Source: Caminibacter mediatlanticus TB-2
GTDB lineage: Bacteria; Campylobacterota; Campylobacteria; Campylobacterales; Nautiliaceae
Assembly (NCBI RefSeq): GCF_005843985.1
Contig: NZ_CP040463.1
Location: 601,001 to 665,000, forward strand
Direction: 5' to 3'
Length of the DNA stretch: 64,000 nucleotides
The translations under genes and the position numbers were made by a program. Shown in pieces: positions 43,936-53,308 of the stretch. The notes beneath the pieces are model-generated. The model had not been told where the DNA came from. It saw nothing but the letters and a program-made list of their open reading frames with translations, and searched no databases. Position 1 is the first letter of the stretch. Every line of letters begins with the position of its first letter.

Positions 43936-44853
43936 ATGTATAAAAAAGATTTTGATAAATTAAAAGAATATCCATCATACTTAGTGTTATATGGTGACAA
44001 CTTCTTTTTACAAGAGTATGAGAGAAAGATAATAAATCATTTTAAACAAGATAATATTGTCAAATTATATTTTGATGAATATGATTATGAAGAGGTTAAA
44101 AGTTATCTTATTGAAAACTCTTTGTTTGGAAATAAAAACATTATAATTATCAAGCATAATAAAATTCCTACCAATATTGATAAATTAAAAAAATTTGCTA
44201 AAAATAACTATTTATTTTTTTTCTACTACGGTAATAAAAAAATCGATATTTTTGATAAAAATTATGTTAGATTCTTTCCTCCTACGTATAAAGAAAAATT
44301 TATGATTATTGAAGAGATTGCAAAAGAGTATAAAGTATCTATAAGTAAAGAGGCAATAGATTTTTTAACTAAAAGTGTAGAGCCTATCTTTTTTAGAAAA
44401 GAAATAGAAAAATTATCTTTATATACTAATAATATTTCATTAGATGATGTTAAGAAATTAGTATTTATTTATAAAGAAGAGTCTTTTGAAGAACTTTTTG
44501 TACAAATTTTAAGAGGTGAAGATTTTTATGAAATGCTGTTTTCTTTTTTAGAAACTATAGACTACAAAAGAATAATTCCTGCTTTAATAAAATATATAAA
44601 TGATTTATACCAATACAATTTATATATTAAAAAGACTGGAAATAATTCTTTAAAAGGATATTTAGGTTATCAGTTGCCATTTGATATAGAAAAACAAAGA
44701 ATATCTCTTGCAATAAAATTTAAAGATAGGGACTATTTTTTACTATTAAAAAAATTACTTGAATTTGAGCTTAAAATGAGAAATACTGATAAAAATAAAG
44801 AAGCAATATTCTTTGAAGCAATGAGTTTTTTAAAAAATTTTAATTCTTTTTAA
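43936..44853 (+). CDS. holA: DNA polymerase III delta subunit (clamp-loader component)
   Basis: The 305-aa protein starts YPSYLVLYGDNFFLQEYERK, contains YEEVKSYLIENSLFGNKNIIII near 55, and its C-terminal helical domain fits the HolA family, though similarity across phyla is low. Delta opens the sliding clamp during loading. A TTG at 43930 is an alternative start; GAGG directly abuts the ATG, so neither choice has ideal spacing. The stop overlaps the convergent ygbA-like gene by 14 bases. Confidence 0.75.
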   Translation: MYKKDFDKLKEYPSYLVLYGDNFFLQEYERKIINHFKQDNIVKLYFDEYDYEEVKSYLIENSLFGNKNIIIIKHNKIPTNIDKLKKFAKNNYLFFFYYGNKKIDIFDKNYVRFFPPTYKEKFMIIEEIAKEYKVSISKEAIDFLTKSVEPIFFRKEIEKLSLYTNNISLDDVKKLVFIYKEESFEELFVQILRGEDFYEMLFSFLETIDYKRIIPALIKYINDLYQYNLYIKKTGNNSLKGYLGYQLPFDIEKQRISLAIKFKDRDYFLLLKKLLEFELKMRNTDKNKEAIFFEAMSFLKNFNSF

Positions 44854-45193
44854 GTAGAGAGTTAAATTTATTTTTTACCTTTAATAATCCAAGTTTCATA
44901 CCAGAGTATCGCATCATTTTTGCCATCTTTTTCCATTCATTTTTGTCATAACAAGGATTAGGGCATTTTCTACATCTTGGCTTAATTTCATGAGGGCAGT
45001 TTTGAAGTTTTTTTATAGCATAATCTAATAAATTATGACACTCTTTGCAAAGACATACTTCTTCTTTTAATATTAAATTTTTATATTCTATTTCATAATT
45101 TTTACATAAAATGTTTTTATGCTTATCAGTGCAGTATATTGAAAAAAACTTTATTAAAGTATTTATTTCGCTTTTGAATTTTTCTTCTTGCAT
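44840..45193 (-). CDS. YgbA-like protein ('nitrous oxide-stimulated promoter' family)
   Basis: The 117-aa protein has a Cys-rich core: YCTDKHKN, VCLCKECHNLLDYAI, LQNCPHEIKPRCRKCPNPCYD, and MAKMMRYSGMKL. This is the spacing I know from E. coli YgbA (PF11756), which is induced by nitrosative stress. The cysteines suggest metal or iron-sulfur binding. In a nitrate-respiring organism a role in coping with NO fits. It is separated from the Ca/Na exchanger gene by no gap. Confidence 0.75.
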   Translation of the reverse strand: MQEEKFKSEINTLIKFFSIYCTDKHKNILCKNYEIEYKNLILKEEVCLCKECHNLLDYAIKKLQNCPHEIKPRCRKCPNPCYDKNEWKKMAKMMRYSGMKLGLLKVKNKFNSLLKKN

Positions 45194-46120
45194 TTATATC
45201 CTTATTTGATTTAATAAAAAAATTCCAAGTATTGATAATAAAGCAATTGCAGCTGAACGATTATAAAGTTTATTAGCTGTAATAAAGAGTAACATTAATG
45301 ATACTATAATTGCAGTTAATATATCAAAACTATATGCTTTAATGTTAAAAGTTAAAGGTTTGATTATGCTTGCTCCACCTATTACTACACTAAAATTAGC
45401 TATATTTGAGCCAATTATATTTCCAATACTCATATCAGCTTTACCTTTTTTAGCTGCAATAATGCTTACTATTAATTCAGGTAAACTCGTACCAAAAGAA
45501 ATTAATAGTAGTCCAATTAACCACTCACTAATTCCTAAGCTTTGAGCTATGTTAGTAGCTGAGAGTACTAAATAATCAGCTCCATATATTACTAAAATAA
45601 ATCCAATTATTAAAAATATTATTGTTTTAATTGTATTAAACTTTTCTTTTTCTATTTCAATTTCTTCTTCAACTAATTCTGGATTTCTAAATAAAAATAA
45701 CATATATCCAAAAATAAGGATAAAAAATAAAAAACCTTCACCTCTTGTGATAACCCCATCAAAACTAACTAATATAAATGCAAATAAAGGAAAAAGTGAC
45801 CACGCTGCGTCTTTTGTAAAGATATCTCTTTTTGGTTTAATTTTTTTAGCAATTAAAAATATAAGACCTAAAACAAGAGTAATATTAAAAATAACACTAC
45901 CTATTACATTGGAAACTACAATGTCGCTTTTATTTTCCAAAGTTGCAGCAATTGCAGTAGCAAGTTCTGGTAGACTTGTTCCAATCGCAATAAGAGTTGC
46001 ACCAATTATAAATTCACTAATTCCAAATTTTAATGCTATTTTTTCAGCTTCTTTTATTAATAAATCAGCACCTTTTATTAATGCTATTAATGATATAAAA
46101 AATTTAATATAATCTACCAA
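45194..46120 (-). CDS. Calcium/sodium antiporter family protein (YrbG-like)
   Basis: The 308-aa membrane protein consists of two inverted halves, each with about five helices and an alpha-repeat: GATLIAIGTSLPELATAI (about 40-57) and GLLLISFGTSLPELIVSI (about 200-217). These carry the GTSLPE ion-binding motif of the CaCA superfamily. It should exchange Na+ or H+ for Ca2+. Its start overlaps the end of trmL by 7 bases. Confidence 0.92.
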   Translation of the reverse strand: MVDYIKFFISLIALIKGADLLIKEAEKIALKFGISEFIIGATLIAIGTSLPELATAIAATLENKSDIVVSNVIGSVIFNITLVLGLIFLIAKKIKPKRDIFTKDAAWSLFPLFAFILVSFDGVITRGEGFLFFILIFGYMLFLFRNPELVEEEIEIEKEKFNTIKTIIFLIIGFILVIYGADYLVLSATNIAQSLGISEWLIGLLLISFGTSLPELIVSIIAAKKGKADMSIGNIIGSNIANFSVVIGGASIIKPLTFNIKAYSFDILTAIIVSLMLLFITANKLYNRSAAIALLSILGIFLLNQIRI

Positions 46121-46575
46121 GAAAAATCCTTAAAATTTTGTCTAATTGCCTCATATAAAATAATACCACAGCTTACTGCTAAATTAAGACTTCTTCCTTC
46201 ATTTGTCATAGGTATAGTAATATTATTTTCTTTATATTGATTTAAAATTTTTTCATCAATTCCTTTTGTCTCACTTCCGAAAATAAAATAATCTCCTTTT
46301 TTATACTTTTTTTCAAAATAGGGAGTTTTTGTTTTAGTAGTAGCAAAAAAACATCTATTTGTATCTACATTTTTTAAAAATTCTTCTACACTTTCCCATA
46401 CTTTTAAATCAAGTTTATCCCAATAATCAAGTCCAGCTCTTTTAACTGCTTTTTGTGAAATATCAAATCCAATAGGCTTTACTATATGAAGTTTTGCCCC
46501 TGCATTTACACAAAGCCTTCCAATATTTCCTGTATTTGGTGGAATTTGTGGATTAAAAAGGACAATATTAAACAT
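46114..46575 (-). CDS. trmL: tRNA (cytidine/uridine-34-2'-O)-methyltransferase TrmL
   Basis: The 153-aa SPOUT enzyme has the three SPOUT motifs: NPQIPPNTGNIGRLC near 8, FGSETKGI near 97 and IPMTNEGRSLNLAVSCGI near 119. TrmL methylates the wobble ribose of tRNA-Leu isoacceptors. Length and motifs are normal. Confidence 0.93.
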   Translation of the reverse strand: MFNIVLFNPQIPPNTGNIGRLCVNAGAKLHIVKPIGFDISQKAVKRAGLDYWDKLDLKVWESVEEFLKNVDTNRCFFATTKTKTPYFEKKYKKGDYFIFGSETKGIDEKILNQYKENNITIPMTNEGRSLNLAVSCGIILYEAIRQNFKDFSW

Positions 46576-46682
46576 TTTTTTGCCTTTTTATTATATGAGT
46601 TAAAATTTTTGCAATAGATTTAGGCCGAGAGGAAAAGATATTTTTTAATCTATCTTTGATGATTTTATTTTTAATTTCTTCC
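46576..46682. other. Spacer between trmL and purU
   Basis: No gene seen. In the leftward direction, downstream of purU, AAAGATA and TATCTTT (within about 46630-46655) can pair around an A-rich loop, a weak candidate terminator. A promoter for trmL must also lie here, but no clear box is visible. Confidence 0.35.
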
Positions 46683-47510
46683 TTAGAGGATAATTGTTTT
46701 GTTTGCATAAACAAATATCCTATCTTCAATTGCTTTTTTTATAGCTCTACTAAGGACAATTTTTTCAATATCTCTTCCTTGAAGTCTCATCTCTTCCCAA
46801 CTCATTTCATGGTTTACTCTTATTACATCTTGTTCGATAATTGGTCCATCATCAAGATTATTATTTACAAAATGAGCAGTAGCCCCAATAATTTTTACTC
46901 CTCTATCATATGCTTGTTTATATGGATTTGCTCCAATAAAAGCAGGAAGAAATGAGTGATGAATATTAATTATTTTATTTGGAAATTCTTCTACAAAATT
47001 TGGAGTTAATATTCTCATATATTTAGCTAATATAATAAAATCTGGATTTAGAGGTTTTATTATTTTTAACATTTCATTTTCGTGTTCTATTCTACTTTTA
47101 TTTTCAGCTGGAATATAATAAAAAGGAATATCAAATTTTTCAACTAAATCTTTTAAATTTTCTCTATTAGCTATAACTCCTAAAATTTCTACATCTAAAT
47201 CACCTGAATATTGTTTAATTAAAATATCTCCAAGAGCGTGAGCTTCTTTTGTTGCCATTAAAAATAGTCTTTTTTTTCTTTTTTTAAAAATTCTAACATT
47301 AGCACATGGAATTTCTTTTTTTATTTCATTTGTAAGTTTATCTTTATCTACTTCTCCAACTATTACTGCCCTAAAAAAGAATTTATTATTTTCTTTATCA
47401 ACAAATTCTTGTTGAGTTTCTATATTAAAATCATTTTCATATAATACTTTGGAAATTTTATATACAAGCCCTTTTTTATCATTACAGTCAATTAATAAAG
47501 TATATTTCAT
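46683..47510 (-). CDS. purU: Formyltetrahydrofolate deformylase
   Basis: The 275-aa protein has an N-terminal ACT domain (about 1-80, LLIDCNDKKGLVYKISKVLYEN) and a formyltransferase-like domain: LAKYMRILTPNF near 160, the catalytic INIHHSFLPAFIGANPY near 185, and GATAHFVNNNLDDGPII near 211. PurU hydrolyses 10-formyl-THF to formate and THF. It ends the leftward leu-cca block, one base after cca. Confidence 0.93.
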   Translation of the reverse strand: MKYTLLIDCNDKKGLVYKISKVLYENDFNIETQQEFVDKENNKFFFRAVIVGEVDKDKLTNEIKKEIPCANVRIFKKRKKRLFLMATKEAHALGDILIKQYSGDLDVEILGVIANRENLKDLVEKFDIPFYYIPAENKSRIEHENEMLKIIKPLNPDFIILAKYMRILTPNFVEEFPNKIINIHHSFLPAFIGANPYKQAYDRGVKIIGATAHFVNNNLDDGPIIEQDVIRVNHEMSWEEMRLQGRDIEKIVLSRAIKKAIEDRIFVYANKTIIL

Positions 47511-47511
47511 T

Positions 47512-48570
47512 TTAGGCCTTTTTAATCAAAATTTTATCATAACTTCTAATCTCTTCAATTATTGATTTTCTTGGATTTTTAGGGTCAATATGTTTTGGCT
47601 TATATTTTTTATCCCATAAATTATTTTTAATAATCCATTCCCTGCAACAATTTAAATTTAAAATACTAAAAGTTTTTAGAGGATATTTTAAAGCTAAACC
47701 GTATAGAAATCTATTAGTTACAATTTTTGGGCATTTTTTTATTTTTATCTCTTTTTTTAATCTATTTGGGAGATTTAAAACTTTTATTACTTTTTCGTGA
47801 TTTAAGTTTTTATAATAAATTAAATGATACAGAAAAAAACTTTCAATAGGATTATTTTTATAAAGTTTTGCTAAATGAAAAAATTCTTTTTTATTAAACT
47901 CTAAATTTAAAAGTTTTTTTGCAATATCTAAAACTATAAAGTAATAAAATCCATAATAAAGAAACTTGCTTTTAAACATTTTTTCAAATTCCATATAAAT
48001 TCTATCTTTGCTTAAATCATTTAAGTCTATTTTTTTACAAAGTTCAATAGTTTTTTTGTGAATTTTAAAATGAAGTCTACTTGCAAATTGCATAGCTCTA
48101 AGGACTCTTAGGGAATCTTCAATAAATGTTTTATCATCAATATGTCTTATTATTTTATTTTTTATATCTTTCATTCCTCCCCAAAAATCAAGTATTTCAT
48201 TAGTGTAAATATTTTCCATTAAAGCATTCATAGTAAAATCTCTTCTTTTTGAGGCTAATTTTTCATCTTGAATAATTTCTACTTCAAATCCTCTATGTCC
48301 TTTTGCTATTTTTGTCTCTTTCCTTGGAAGGGCTATATCAAAATTTTTCCATTTATATACAAAAAAACTTTTACCAACACCTTTTGCACCAAGTTTTTTC
48401 ATTAATTTATCAAATTTTTGGGGAGAGATATCATACACTTCTAAATCAAATTCATTTGGAGTAATTCCTAAAAACTCATCTCTTACACAACCACCTACTA
48501 AATAAACTCGTTTAGTAAAAGGAGCAAAAAAATTTTTTAAAAATTCCAAATCAGGATTTGAGTTTTTCAT
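47512..48570 (-). CDS. cca: CCA-adding enzyme/poly(A) polymerase-family tRNA nucleotidyltransferase
   Basis: The 352-aa class II nucleotidyltransferase has VYLVGGCVRDEFLG near 22, EFDLEVYD near 40 as the metal-binding DxD-like site, RRDFTMNALMEN near 108, and RVLRAMQFASRLHF near 155. The C-terminal part has diverged. It probably adds or repairs the CCA end of tRNAs. In C. jejuni the gene also stands beside purU, as I recall. It overlaps the ciaD-like gene by 20 bases. Confidence 0.82.
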   Translation of the reverse strand: MKNSNPDLEFLKNFFAPFTKRVYLVGGCVRDEFLGITPNEFDLEVYDISPQKFDKLMKKLGAKGVGKSFFVYKWKNFDIALPRKETKIAKGHRGFEVEIIQDEKLASKRRDFTMNALMENIYTNEILDFWGGMKDIKNKIIRHIDDKTFIEDSLRVLRAMQFASRLHFKIHKKTIELCKKIDLNDLSKDRIYMEFEKMFKSKFLYYGFYYFIVLDIAKKLLNLEFNKKEFFHLAKLYKNNPIESFFLYHLIYYKNLNHEKVIKVLNLPNRLKKEIKIKKCPKIVTNRFLYGLALKYPLKTFSILNLNCCREWIIKNNLWDKKYKPKHIDPKNPRKSIIEEIRSYDKILIKKA

Positions 48571-48802
48571 CGATTTTGCTTAACAGATATTCCAAAAAAT
48601 TAAGAGTCACATCAAGCTTTACATCTAAATTTTCAGTATTTGGTGATTGTAGTCCATCAAAAAGTATAAGAAGCCTTTCTCTAATTTGTTTCAAAAATTC
48701 CTTATCACATTCTTTTTTAGTTTCTTTTTTTTCAAATTCTTCTATTATTTCATTTTGTTCAAACTCTTCTAATGTTTGAAGAATTGTTTCTTTTAAATCC
48801 AT
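48551..48802 (-). CDS. CiaD-like protein (Campylobacter invasion antigen D C-terminal domain)
   Basis: The 83-aa protein has an acidic N-terminal half (FEQNEIIEEFEKKETKKE) and a C-terminal helical part LKQIRERLLILFDGLQSP followed by DVKLDVTLNFLEYLL. This C-terminal pattern matches CiaD (Cj0788) of C. jejuni, and the neighbours cca and purU are the same as there. CiaD is known as a secreted host-cell effector in Campylobacter, but a conserved copy in a vent-type organism suggests an older housekeeping role. Overlaps on both sides show tight coupling. Confidence 0.65.
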   Translation of the reverse strand: MDLKETILQTLEEFEQNEIIEEFEKKETKKECDKEFLKQIRERLLILFDGLQSPNTENLDVKLDVTLNFLEYLLSKIDEKLKS

Positions 48803-49041
48803 TAAAACTCACTTAGCCATTTTTCAAATTCGTATCTATTTTTTTGATTTATTTTATTGAATTCTTTGAGTTTTATAATATTTACTCCTTCAAATTTTTT
48901 GCGTTTTTTTAATCTTTTGATTGATTCAATTATTTCTTCATCATCAGGATATTTTTTTAAAAGTTTATTATATATTTCTAAGGCTTCATTTTTGAAGCCT
49001 TGTGATTCTAATATTTTTGCATATGTTTTAGTTAGAGGCAT
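48802..49041 (-). CDS. Small TPR-like protein
   Basis: The 79-aa protein holds one TPR-like helix pair at the start ([25 protein letters not shown]) and a charged lysine-rich tail ending FEKWLSEF. There is no signal peptide. It overlaps leuB by 14 bases and the ciaD-like gene by one base. Its position suggests the counterpart of the small gene next to ciaD in Campylobacter (I recall Cj0787). Function unknown. Confidence 0.6.
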   Translation of the reverse strand: MPLTKTYAKILESQGFKNEALEIYNKLLKKYPDDEEIIESIKRLKKRKKFEGVNIIKLKEFNKINQKNRYEFEKWLSEF

Positions 49042-50092
49042 TTTCAGCTATTAAACTTCCCATTTCTGATGTTGTAACAATTTCTTTTGCATCAAATGAT
49101 GATAAATCTTTTGTGCGATATCCATCAGCCAATACTTTTTTTATTGATTTTTTAATCCTATCAGCTGCCTTTTTTTCATCTAAATAATCAAGCATCATAG
49201 AAGCACTTAGTATCGTTGCTATTGGGTTTGCAATTCCTTGTCCTGCTATATCAGGAGCACTTCCATGAATTGGCTCAAATAGGCCTACTTTTCCTCCAAT
49301 GCTTGCACTTGGAAGAAGACCAATACTTCCAACTATCATACTTGCCTCATCACTTAAAATATCTCCAAAAATATTTCCTGTTAAAATTACATCAAATTGT
49401 TTAGGGTCTCTTATTAGTTGCATAGCTGCATTATCTACATACATATGTTCAAGCTCTACATCAGGATAGTTTTTTGCAACTTCTTCTACTACTTCTCTCC
49501 AAAGTTCGCTTACTTCTAAAACATTTGCTTTATCAACAGATGTTACTTTTTTGTTTCTTTTACTCGCTTCTTTAAATGCAACATGTGCAATTTTTTCTAT
49601 TTCCTCTCTTGTATATATCATTGTGTTGTACGCTTTATTATCATCTTTGTACCTTGGTTCGCCAAAATATATCCCACCTGTAAGCTCTCTTACTACTGTT
49701 AAATCAACGCCCTTAATAACTTCTGGTTTTAGAGTAGAGGCATTAACTAATTCATCAAAAATAATAGCAGGTCTTATATTTGCAAAGAGTCCAAGAGATT
49801 TTCTAAGTTTAAGAAGTCCACTTTCTGGTCTTTTTTCTTTTGGTAATTTATCCCATTTTGGACCTCCAATAGACCCAAATAAAATAGCATCAGAATTTAA
49901 GCATCCCTTAATGGTTTCATCAGGACAAGGATTATCAAATACATCAACAGCACTTCCACCAATTAAATATTCATTAAATTCAAAATTTATTCCTTCTTTT
50001 TCTGCTACTGCATCTAATACCTTTATTGCTTCATCAACAATTTCAGGTCCAATACCATCACCTTTTAGTACGGCGATTTTATAAGTTTTCAT
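49028..50092 (-). CDS. leuB: 3-isopropylmalate dehydrogenase
   Basis: The 354-aa protein starts [16 protein letters not shown], has GSIGGPKWD near 73, [13 protein letters not shown] near 135, [15 protein letters not shown] near 190, [19 protein letters not shown] near 238, and [18 protein letters not shown] near 270. These are LeuB signatures. It oxidatively decarboxylates 3-isopropylmalate in leucine synthesis using NAD+. Its start overlaps leuD by 14 bases; leuA and leuC are elsewhere. Confidence 0.96.
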   Translation of the reverse strand: MKTYKIAVLKGDGIGPEIVDEAIKVLDAVAEKEGINFEFNEYLIGGSAVDVFDNPCPDETIKGCLNSDAILFGSIGGPKWDKLPKEKRPESGLLKLRKSLGLFANIRPAIIFDELVNASTLKPEVIKGVDLTVVRELTGGIYFGEPRYKDDNKAYNTMIYTREEIEKIAHVAFKEASKRNKKVTSVDKANVLEVSELWREVVEEVAKNYPDVELEHMYVDNAAMQLIRDPKQFDVILTGNIFGDILSDEASMIVGSIGLLPSASIGGKVGLFEPIHGSAPDIAGQGIANPIATILSASMMLDYLDEKKAADRIKKSIKKVLADGYRTKDLSSFDAKEIVTTSEMGSLIAENASN

Positions 50093-50588
50093 TATTTTCC
50101 TTTAATATTTCTTTTGCATAATTTATAAGTCCTCCTGCTGCAATTAAATTTTGCATAAATGGAGGAATTGGTGCAAATTTATAATTTTTTCCTGTATCTA
50201 CATTATGAATAATACCTTTATCTAAATCAATTTTAATTAAATCACCTTCATTTATTTCATCACTTTCAAGTAATTCAAAAATAGGAAGTCCCATATTAAA
50301 GCTATTTCTATAAAAAATTCTTGCAAAACTTTTTGCAATTACAGCACTAATGCCTGCTGCTTTTAGAGCAATTGGAGCATGTTCGCGGCTACTACCACTT
50401 CCAAAGTTATATCCTGCTACAATTATATCACCAGGCCTTACTTTTTTTGGAAATTCAGGGTCAGCATCCTCCATGACATGTTTTGCAAGTTCATGAGGGT
50501 CTGATGTATTTAGATATCTTGCTGGAATAATTAAATCTGTATCAATATTATCTCCAAATTTCCAAACTCTTCCAGTAATAATATTCAT
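50079..50588 (-). CDS. leuD: 3-isopropylmalate dehydratase small subunit
   Basis: I use the ATG at 50588, which follows AAAGG and gives the normal LeuD start [23 protein letters not shown]; upstream in-frame codons reach into a promoter-like region. The 169-aa subunit has [15 protein letters not shown] near 61, the swivelling-domain signature. It works with LeuC to isomerise isopropylmalate and heads the leftward block reaching purU. Confidence 0.93.
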   Translation of the reverse strand: MNIITGRVWKFGDNIDTDLIIPARYLNTSDPHELAKHVMEDADPEFPKKVRPGDIIVAGYNFGSGSSREHAPIALKAAGISAVIAKSFARIFYRNSFNMGLPIFELLESDEINEGDLIKIDLDKGIIHNVDTGKNYKFAPIPPFMQNLIAAGGLINYAKEILKENNENL

Positions 50589-50688
50589 ATAAAACCTTTT
50601 TATTGCAATTTTATCAAAATTTAGTTTAATAAAAAAATTTCTCTTTTTTATCAAAAAGTTTTATAATTATAAAAAAAAGGTTTTATTA

Positions 50689-51618
50689 ATGAATGTAAAT
50701 GTAACAACATGTATAATCAAAGGAATTAAAGACCTTTTTAATAAAGATGTTTTAAAAGCTATTTTGTTAATTTCACTCCCAATATTTATTTTATATATTT
50801 TAATTTTAGGAATTTTTTGGGACAAAATTATTATTGTAAATGATATATTAATTTCTTGGATTCCATTTAGTGTATTAAAATTAAATGGTGCTTTTTTTAT
50901 TTTATTTTTTTTGTGGTTTTTAGCAGTTGTTGTTACATATGGATTTATAAGTATTATATTTTTTCCATTATTAAATAAATTTGAAGAAAAAACAATTTAT
51001 TACTATTCGATTTTTTTATTAATTATTATTGCTATTTTTTATTCTGTCGTTTTTATATCAAATTGGGATAATATTTATTTAGAAGTTAAAAAATTATTAA
51101 CTTTACTACCATTTACTACTATTTCAAAAGGGGTAGGAGCATTAGTTACTATTTATATATTTTATAATTTATTTATTTTAACACTTTATCTTTCAATTTT
51201 TTTTATAAAAAGAGAATTTATTGAGGCAATAAAAGAATTAGAATATGGTGAAATAGAGATTAAAGAGAATAATGATACTTTTAAGTACAAAAAAATTTTC
51301 ATTAAAGATATTTTAACTTTTCTCATACTTTTTATTTTATTATTTCCACTTTTTTTTATTCCTGTTATTAATATAGGAGTTCAACTTTTTCTTTGGTCTA
51401 AACTTTATCATGATTCGTTTTTATATCTTTTATGTAATAAGTATTGTGATAAAAAAGATTTTGAAAATTTAAAACATCATCAATTTAAAACAATATTAGT
51501 TTCCATAATCGCAGCAAGTTTTAATTTTATACCTATTATTAGCTTTTTTGCACCTTTTTTTGCACTAATTATGTTCTTTCATTGTATTATGCAGTTAAAA
51601 TCTCAAACTATCTCTTGA
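50689..51618 (+). CDS. EI24/CysZ-like integral membrane protein
   Basis: The 309-aa protein begins GIKDLFNKDVLKAILLISLPIF and has about six to seven hydrophobic segments, with the C-terminal pattern INIGVQLFLWSKLYHDSFLY and FIPIISFFAPFFALIMFFHC typical of EI24 (PF07264) proteins in Campylobacterota. CysZ, a member, is linked to sulfate uptake; no such role can be assigned here. TTATAAT about 30 bases ahead of ATG 50689 is the likely -10. It converges on flgG (11-base overlap). Confidence 0.7.
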   Translation: MNVNVTTCIIKGIKDLFNKDVLKAILLISLPIFILYILILGIFWDKIIIVNDILISWIPFSVLKLNGAFFILFFLWFLAVVVTYGFISIIFFPLLNKFEEKTIYYYSIFLLIIIAIFYSVVFISNWDNIYLEVKKLLTLLPFTTISKGVGALVTIYIFYNLFILTLYLSIFFIKREFIEAIKELEYGEIEIKENNDTFKYKKIFIKDILTFLILFILLFPLFFIPVINIGVQLFLWSKLYHDSFLYLLCNKYCDKKDFENLKHHQFKTILVSIIAASFNFIPIISFFAPFFALIMFFHCIMQLKSQTIS

Positions 51619-52396
51619 GATTATTAACAGTTTGAAGCATTTCATCACTTGTCATAATGGCTTTACTTGCTGCATCATAAGCTCTTTGACCAGTAATTAA
51701 ATCTGTCATCTCTTCTACAAGCTGGACATTACTCATCTCAATAAATCCTTGTCTAATTTCACCAAGTCCTGTTTGTCCAGGTACATCTACAATTGGGTCA
51801 CCTGATGCAGAAGTATTTATATATAAATTACTCCCAAGTGAATGAAGACCTGCTGGATTTATAAACTTAGCAAGTTGTATTTGTCCTATTTGTTGCATTT
51901 GAGTTTGTCCTGCTTGAAGAATACTTACAGTGCCATCAGTTCCAATAGATACTTGAACTGTATCTGGTGGAAGGGTGATATTTGGAATTAATTTATATCC
52001 ATCACTTGTTACAATATTGCCATCAGCATCAAGTTTAAAAGCTCCATCTCTTGTATATCCTATCCTTCCATCGGGAAGTTGAACTTGAAAAAATCCATCG
52101 CCTTGAATTGCTAAATCTAAATTATTATTTGTCTGTTTAAGATTTCCTTGTGTAAAAATTTTTGTAATAGCTGTTGGTCTAACTCCAAGCCCTACATTTA
52201 TTCCCGTTGGAGATTTTGTTGTAGTAGAAGTTGCAGTCCCTGCATACTCCATTGTTTGATAAAACAAATCCGCAAATTCAGCTCTTTGCTTTTTATATCC
52301 AATAGTATTTACATTTGAAATATTATTTGAGACAACATCAATTTGAGTTTGTTGTGCCATCATACCAGTTGCAGCTGTATATAGGCTTCTTACCAT
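51608..52396 (-). CDS. flgG: Flagellar distal rod protein FlgG
   Basis: The 262-aa protein has the rod N-terminal motif LYTAATGMMAQQTQIDVVSNNISNVNTIGYKK, the FlgG core LAIQGDGFFQVQLPDG and TRDGAFKLDADG, and the C-terminal motif FIEMSNVQLVEEMTDLI followed by QRAYDAASKAI. It builds the distal rod of the flagellum. A sigma-54 promoter lies just upstream, separate from that of flgF. Confidence 0.95.
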   Translation of the reverse strand: MVRSLYTAATGMMAQQTQIDVVSNNISNVNTIGYKKQRAEFADLFYQTMEYAGTATSTTTKSPTGINVGLGVRPTAITKIFTQGNLKQTNNNLDLAIQGDGFFQVQLPDGRIGYTRDGAFKLDADGNIVTSDGYKLIPNITLPPDTVQVSIGTDGTVSILQAGQTQMQQIGQIQLAKFINPAGLHSLGSNLYINTSASGDPIVDVPGQTGLGEIRQGFIEMSNVQLVEEMTDLITGQRAYDAASKAIMTSDEMLQTVNNLKR

Positions 52397-52429
52397 TTTA
52401 TCTCCTTATTTATAAATCTAATATACTAA

Positions 52430-52443
52430 GCAATTTTTGTTCC
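52430..52443 (-). promoter_or_regulatory. Sigma-54 promoter of flgG
   Basis: On the minus strand, from 52443 to 52430, the sequence reads GGAACAAAAATTGC: GG and GC separated by ten bases, followed by TTAG. This fits the TTGGAAC-N5-TTGCTT pattern of RpoN promoters in Campylobacter flagellar genes. The GC lies 34 bases ahead of the flgG ATG. Confidence 0.8.
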
Positions 52444-52455
52444 ATAAATTTTTTT

Positions 52456-52490
52456 ATCATTTTCCATTGCCCATTTTTAATTTTCAATTG
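52456..52490 (-). repeat. Heptameric tandem repeat, five units
   Basis: On the minus strand it reads as CAATTGA, AAATTAA, AAATGGG, CAATGGA, AAATGAT, units of the form NAATKRN. It starts a few bases after the flgF stop codon and fills the space before the flgG promoter. Related arrays flank nadE. Confidence 0.6.
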
Positions 52491-52493
52491 GTA

Positions 52494-53282
52494 TTACGCT
52501 CTTACATTAGCAAGTTTTTCAATAGCATCTTTATTTAAATCATCCATAAATGTGGTCATTACTTTTTGATATTGTTCTACCAATCTATTAGTTTCAATTA
52601 AATCGGTCATTTCCTTTATTACATTTACATTCGATTTTTCTATAAATCCTTGTATTGTTGTATTTTTAGTACTTATTATTTCACTTCCTGGAACAAAATC
52701 CCACATATTATTTCCTACCTTTTTTATATCTTTTAAATTATCAATACTTACAATTTTGAGTGTAGTTAATTTTTCACCATTTATGTAAATATTAGCATCA
52801 TTATCAATTGTTATGTTTTTAGTATTTTTGGGAAGTTTTATAGGTTTATCATTTATATCTAATACTTTAAATCCTTTTTTATTGACTAAAAATCCATTTT
52901 CATCTAAACTAAAAGCACCATCTCTGGTTATTTTATCACCTGATGGAGTATCAAGTACAAAAAAACTGTTTTTATTTTTCAGTGCAATATCAAGAGGATT
53001 TGAAGTTTTTATCATATTTCCAAGGGAAAAATTTGTATATTCTTCTACAATTTGAGGGACTTTGTTTAAGTTTCTATTTAAAAATTTTGCAGCTTCTTTT
53101 GTATTATTTTCAAGTGGTAATTTATCTCTTGTTTGTTTAAACAATCTCTCAAATGTGCCGATAATAAGACTATCTTGTTTAAAGCCATTTGTATTAACAT
53201 TGGCTAAGTTATTTGAAATTTGATTTAATCGATTAAATTGTGTAACCATTGCACCGGTTGTATCATAAAAACCATTAATCAT
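52494..53282 (-). CDS. flgF: Flagellar proximal rod protein FlgF (FlgG2-type)
   Basis: The 262-aa rod protein is a FlgG paralogue: GFYDTTGAMVTQFNRLNQISNNLANVNTNGFKQ at the start, PLDIALKNKNSFFVLDT and TRDGAFSLDENGF in the core, and GFIEKSNVNVIKEMTDLIETNRLVEQYQ at the end. In Campylobacterota this gene is often called flgG2 or flgF and forms the proximal rod. It has its own sigma-54 promoter and is followed by flgG after a 97-base spacer. Confidence 0.85.
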   Translation of the reverse strand: MINGFYDTTGAMVTQFNRLNQISNNLANVNTNGFKQDSLIIGTFERLFKQTRDKLPLENNTKEAAKFLNRNLNKVPQIVEEYTNFSLGNMIKTSNPLDIALKNKNSFFVLDTPSGDKITRDGAFSLDENGFLVNKKGFKVLDINDKPIKLPKNTKNITIDNDANIYINGEKLTTLKIVSIDNLKDIKKVGNNMWDFVPGSEIISTKNTTIQGFIEKSNVNVIKEMTDLIETNRLVEQYQKVMTTFMDDLNKDAIEKLANVRA

Positions 53283-53308
53283 TGATTAACCTTTTTTATT
53301 TATAATAA

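Noticed and set aside
49551..50084. 177-aa ORF on the plus strand opposite leuB
   Set aside because: leuB on the minus strand has all family motifs; the plus-strand frame has no recognisable domain and no ribosome site.
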